From assembly GCF_002872075.1 (NCBI RefSeq), contig NZ_PGGU01000016.1:1-64000 (forward strand): a stretch of 64,000 nucleotides of DNA, written 5' to 3'. A program made the translations under genes and the position numbers. This DNA is from Microbacterium aurantiacum. GTDB lineage: Bacteria > Actinomycetota > Actinomycetes > Actinomycetales > Microbacteriaceae. Within the stretch, counting starts at the first letter, position 1. Every line of letters starts with the position of its first letter. Under the pieces are notes generated by a model that worked only from the letters and a program-made list of their open reading frames with translations, was not told the DNA's origin and searched no databases. Below, in pieces: positions 60,562 to 64,000 of the stretch.

Positions 60562-61235
60562 GGAATTTCTCTCGCGAGTGGACTCTCGATCGGCGGAGTC
60601 GTGAATTCGACGGAGGCGATCGATGCCCCCACCTGAAGGGCGCGAGTGGATCGAAGCATCTGCCCACATAGTTCCCAGTAGACGTCGAGTTGGGTAATCG
60701 ACAGGTTCTCTACAGTGTCGCTGCCGCCAAGATATAGAGGCACGACGTATCCCACGCATTGCTCTCGCGTCAGGGCATGCGTCCGCGAAGTTCGCATCGA
60801 CCATTCGTCAAAGAACTCAACAGCTAGAGCAGCGTTTGTTTCGGTAGTCAGTTCAACCTCGCAGAACTCCATGAAGGTCGTCGGGATCTCCAGCGCTTGG
60901 CCGGTGCCGGGCTCAAGCAGAAGGATCTGCGGTTCCGCTTCACGCATTCGACCGAAGTCGAACGCAAACTGTCTCCCTAACCAGTCGTAGCCGAAAGGGA
61001 CAATGCGCTTGGCGAAGTCCGGAAACGCGCCGCGAAGGAGATCCCCCGCTTTGGAGGCGGATTCGGCGTTGTGTACCCTGTAGAGCCCTCCGTCAAACGA
61101 CGCGCCCGCGAACTCCGCACAGTAATCTGCATAGCCTGTGACAAATTGAAGCTTCGGGGCAATCCAAGACACGCTTTGGCGGCCCCGCGCGTAGCCACCA
61201 TCTTGGCTGAACTTGATGCGGAAGAGATCGAACAC
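60558..61235 (-). CDS. DUF1851/Tdi1-like immunity protein
   Basis: 225 residues from GTG 61235, seven bases after AAGGAA (the frame opens further up to 61286). IVPFGYDWLGRQFAFDFGRM, ILLLEPGTGQALEIPTTFMEF and VEFFDEW followed by CVGYVVPLYLGGSDTVENL fit the DUF1851 (type VI immunity Tdi1-like, SMI1/KNR4-related) pattern. First gene of the minus-strand array and therefore nearest to its promoter. Family call is moderate. Confidence 0.78.
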   Translation of the reverse strand: MFDLFRIKFSQDGGYARGRQSVSWIAPKLQFVTGYADYCAEFAGASFDGGLYRVHNAESASKAGDLLRGAFPDFAKRIVPFGYDWLGRQFAFDFGRMREAEPQILLLEPGTGQALEIPTTFMEFCEVELTTETNAALAVEFFDEWSMRTSRTHALTREQCVGYVVPLYLGGSDTVENLSITQLDVYWELCGQMLRSTRALQVGASIASVEFTTPPIESPLAREIP

Positions 61236-61322
61236 TCGGCAGTTCCTTTCGCTCACCCCAGGTCCCGGTGCCGAAAGCGACGGCACCCCCGCGTATTTGC
61301 AGGGTTGACCCCAGACGAAACC

Positions 61323-63359
61323 TCAGAGTGCGGAGCGCCGGCGACGGAGGAGGAGGGCGCCGAAGGCGGCCAGGAAGAGTCCGGTCAGCACGGCGGTGAT
61401 CGGAACGGTCGCTCCGGTGTTCGCCAGGCCCGAGCCGCCCCCGGTGCCGCCACCACCGGTGCCGCCGCCACCGGGGGCTGCGGTCACCTCGATGGCGACC
61501 CTCACCTCGATGGCGGATTCCTCGCCGAGGGCGACGATGTGATGCGCTCCAGCAGGAGCCGTCGACGGGATGCGGAGAGTTCCGCTCAGGGTTCCGTCAT
61601 CACCGGCCACCAGCTCGCCAAGAGCGACCGGTTCCGAATGGAGTTCGAACACGACCTTCTCGCCGGGTGCGAAGTGCTCGCCGGTCACCGTGACATCACC
61701 TCCGGCTTTGACCGAGTTCGCGGAGAGTGTGAGAGTCGGCTTCGGCGCCGGGCAGTCGACCGTCAGAACCACGTCAGCAGCTGTGAAGGTCTCTCCCTCG
61801 GTGAGATCGAACGTCTCAGCATCCTCGAGCGTCGCGGCACCGCCGTAGTACTGGGTGCAGAAGCCGGGCAGCTCCACTCCGATCGTGTACGTGCCTGCAG
61901 GCAGGGTTCCGCCGTCGATCGCCTGATTCGGGCTGAACGAGAAACTGCCCCAAGAGGGAACGCGTTCGATCTCCTGCCACCCGTCGGAACCCGCGCGGTA
62001 GGCGATGACCGTGGCGCCCTCGCCTTGAGGAACGCCTCCATCAGCCGTAGCTACCGCGCCACGGATGTCGTTTCCGAGAACCAACTCGAAATCGACTCCC
62101 GAACGGTCAGCGTCCGCACCCAGCTGCACCGGCGTCGCCTCGGCCCGGGTCGGAGCGGACTCGTAGTACTGAGTGGCATGGATCGGGTTGTACAACGGCG
62201 CCCGAGCGACCACCGTGTAGTCGCCGGCAGGAAGCGTGAGCGAATACTCACCATCTGCATTCGTATAGGCGTTGCCTGCCACCTGATCGCCGTCGTATGC
62301 CGCCACGTTCACATTCGCGACGGCGCCCCCGTCTGCACGAACCGTCCCGGTGATCGCAGTTCCGGAGCTCAGCTGCCCATCGATCTCCGTGCGCTGATCG
62401 CCAGGTGCGACGGTGATGGATGTCGCGTCTTCCTGGAGTCGAGCATTCTCCCAGAACTCTGAGAACAGCCGCTCGTCGAGTGGGCGAAAGCGCACGATGT
62501 AGGTGCCGGGACTGACACCGATGCTGTAGCTCCCGTCAGCACCGATTGCCGCGCTCGGACCACCGACGGAACCGACCGGCAGCACGTCGACGAATCCCGG
62601 TACCGGGCTGCCGTCAGATTCACGCGTCACGTGTCCACTGATCGTCGCCATCGCAACCAGAGAAGCATCGATTGCATCGATCGCGTCTCCGGCCACAACC
62701 GTCACGGGCGTGGCTGCACCGCCGTCGAGCACCCCGTTCCACGCTTCGCTCCCGAGCCCGCTGTCGGCCGGTGGGGTAAACCTCACCGTGTAGTCGCCGG
62801 GCAGAATCCCGAAGATCCGGTAGGTCCCATCCATGCCCGTCCACGCGTACTTCGGAGCGGCCGGTGAGTTGGATGACACCTGGACGGTCACACCGGACAC
62901 CGGAGAGCCATCGCTCTCACGGGTCACCTGGCCCGTGATCGACCCGCCCAACTGCATCGAGGCGTCGATCCCAGTGATCGTTTCGCCATCGCCGACAACG
63001 ATGCGCTGTGCGCTCGTCCAGTCGTAGACACCGTTCCAGTACTCAGTGATGAGCCCGGTGCCGATCGCCTCGAAATGGACGGTGTACTCACCCGGCGCGA
63101 GTCCGCTGACGCTGTAGTCGCCGCTCGCATCGGTGGTGCCGTTGTATGAGAATCCGCCAGCCGTGGGGCTCAAGTAAACAGCTGCACCGGCGACCGGCGC
63201 TCCGTCGCCCTCACGGCTGACATGGCCGGTGATGGTCGCCGTTGCCGCGGCATCCTCCGCGACGGCCGTGACCGCGCCCGTGAACACCATGGTCAGGACC
63301 GCCATCCCCGCGAGCAGCGCGCGAAGCGCTCCTCGTCGAACCGTGCGTCGTTGTGTCAA
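61323..63359 (-). CDS. Sortase-anchored surface protein with carboxypeptidase-regulatory-like repeats
   Basis: 678 residues from a TTG start preceded by AAGGGGAG. Signal peptide (ALLAGMAVLTMVFTGAVTAVAE), then about five tandem beta-sandwich repeats of roughly 90 residues, each with ITGxVxRESDGSPVxG and GxYSVxGLxPGxYTVxF, an Ig-like domain (LTLSANSVKAGGDVTVTGEHFAPGE), a Gly/Thr linker and a sorting signal LANTGA, membrane helix and RRRR. LAxTG fits class E sortases of actinobacteria. Probably a wall-linked scaffold or adhesin; no enzyme domain is seen. Confidence 0.88.
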   Translation of the reverse strand: MTQRRTVRRGALRALLAGMAVLTMVFTGAVTAVAEDAAATATITGHVSREGDGAPVAGAAVYLSPTAGGFSYNGTTDASGDYSVSGLAPGEYTVHFEAIGTGLITEYWNGVYDWTSAQRIVVGDGETITGIDASMQLGGSITGQVTRESDGSPVSGVTVQVSSNSPAAPKYAWTGMDGTYRIFGILPGDYTVRFTPPADSGLGSEAWNGVLDGGAATPVTVVAGDAIDAIDASLVAMATISGHVTRESDGSPVPGFVDVLPVGSVGGPSAAIGADGSYSIGVSPGTYIVRFRPLDERLFSEFWENARLQEDATSITVAPGDQRTEIDGQLSSGTAITGTVRADGGAVANVNVAAYDGDQVAGNAYTNADGEYSLTLPAGDYTVVARAPLYNPIHATQYYESAPTRAEATPVQLGADADRSGVDFELVLGNDIRGAVATADGGVPQGEGATVIAYRAGSDGWQEIERVPSWGSFSFSPNQAIDGGTLPAGTYTIGVELPGFCTQYYGGAATLEDAETFDLTEGETFTAADVVLTVDCPAPKPTLTLSANSVKAGGDVTVTGEHFAPGEKVVFELHSEPVALGELVAGDDGTLSGTLRIPSTAPAGAHHIVALGEESAIEVRVAIEVTAAPGGGGTGGGGTGGGSGLANTGATVPITAVLTGLFLAAFGALLLRRRRSAL

Positions 63360-63529
63360 GGCTCTCCCCTTTCGAGAGTCCGACGACGCGCGTCAACAGT
63401 GCCGAGCGCCGATCTGAAATGAGTCACTCGCCGATCGCGCGGCACTGTGCTGAATCCAAATGTAGGGGAAAGTCCACTCACTTGAGAAAGAATCTTTCAC
63501 ACGGGCTCGTCCTCGCCCGGACGAAAGGA

Positions 63530-64000
63530 CTACTCGAACGTCCCCAGCTCCGGCACCCGGTCGGTCCGGCCGTACCGCAGCAGCGTCACTCCGCCGTCAT
63601 CGGCGACGGGCGGCTCAAGCAGCGTGAGGACCGAGGGCAGCGCTCGGTCGTCGAAGACCTTCTTGCCCGCACCGAGCAGGATCGGATAGACCCACAGCTT
63701 CAGCTCGTCGAACAGACCCTCGGCCAGCAGCGTGTGCACGAAGTCGAGACTGCCGATCACGTGCACCTCTCGATGACGCGCGCGCATGTCGGCGATCTCT
63801 GATGCCAAGTCGGCCCCGACGCGCGAGGATGCGTTCCAGTCGAGCGCGACGTCGGCATCCTTCGATGCGACGTACTTGGGCACGCGATTGAAGAGCGTGC
63901 CGATGGCGCCGGACTCCCCATCCGTGTGGTGCGGCCAGTACGCGGCGAAGATGTCGTACGTACGACGCCCCAGCAGCAGCGCGTCGAGATGGGTCATCCC
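63530..64000 (-). CDS. Dihydrofolate reductase family protein, 5' end missing
   Basis: The frame is open to the right edge, so the start lies outside the window. LLLGRRTYDIFAAYWP, then VHVIGSLDFVHTLLAEGLFDELKLWVYPILLGAGKKVF are RibD_C/DHFR-like marks. Paralogous in family to the gene at 28220-28813, though with a different C-terminus. The 170 bases between its stop and the surface-protein start hold no gene. Confidence 0.88.
   Translation of the reverse strand, partial: GMTHLDALLLGRRTYDIFAAYWPHHTDGESGAIGTLFNRVPKYVASKDADVALDWNASSRVGADLASEIADMRARHREVHVIGSLDFVHTLLAEGLFDELKLWVYPILLGAGKKVFDDRALPSVLTLLEPPVADDGGVTLLRYGRTDRVPELGTFE

Noticed and set aside
1..64000. tRNA, rRNA, riboswitch or insertion sequence
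   Set aside because: Reading the intergenic stretches showed no cloverleaf-like unit, no conserved riboswitch core and no transposase or terminal repeats. A tRNAscan/Infernal run would be decisive.

Overview
The window is high-GC DNA from an actinobacterium, most likely Microbacterium or a close Microbacteriaceae relative. I infer this from the coproporphyrin-type heme cluster, the LAXTG-type sortase signal, many start codons placed 6-7 bases after a TAnnnT -10 box (leaderless genes), and the overall gene content. No 16S or other marker gene is present, so the genus is an inference. I found no rRNA, tRNA, CRISPR array, insertion sequence or prophage.

Layout. 1-1.4 kb: truncated D-Ala-D-Ala carboxypeptidase, then a 437-base gene-free stretch with four 49-base hairpin repeats and a terminator. 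1.8-9.6 kb: asymmetric heterodimeric ABC exporter pair, HIBCH-like hydrolase, and an ABC ATPase fused to a very long acidic, His-ended tail. 9.7-10.5 kb: a small hypothetical and a 23-residue hydrophobic peptide gene with its own RBS and terminator. 10.5-20.5 kb: heme biosynthesis (hemL, hemB, hemD, hemC, chdC, cgoX, hemE on the minus strand; hemA divergent), with a three-gene envelope cassette (small membrane protein, holin-like, YtxH-like) between chdC and cgoX. 20.6-43 kb: ordinary chromosomal genes, including a DNA glycosylase, epoxide hydrolase with divergent WYL regulator, glyS, a POT peptide transporter, M13 peptidase, MATE transporter, a two-component system, an SpoU methyltransferase and a DtxR-family regulator. 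42.8-48.2 kb: fructose-type sugar operon (LacI regulator; binding protein, permease, ATPase, ABM monooxygenase, PfkB kinase) with two matching operators. 48.3-51.5 kb: ROK kinase, pyrE, xth, HAD phosphatase.

51.6-61.2 kb is the accessory region of most interest. A plus-strand four-gene set of helical, probably type-VII-secreted proteins and partners converges with a long minus-strand run. In transcription order that run is a row of immunity-like genes (DUF1851-like, HEAT-like, CPCC zinc protein, SUFU, unknown, Imm26, LRR), a WXG100-like small protein, a calpain-type (C2) cysteine protease carrying an N-terminal helical export domain, and a lipoprotein. A remnant of a second HEAT-like gene shows that the array has gained and lost members. 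I read this as a polymorphic-toxin locus with a protease effector. Next to it lies a 678-residue wall-anchored repeat protein with an LANTG signal, and the window ends inside a second DHFR-family gene.

Many genes are joined by 4-base ATGA/GTGA stop-start overlaps (ABC pair, hemB-D-C, cgoX-hemE, frc operon, pyrE-ROK, toxin locus), which implies operon transcription and translational coupling.
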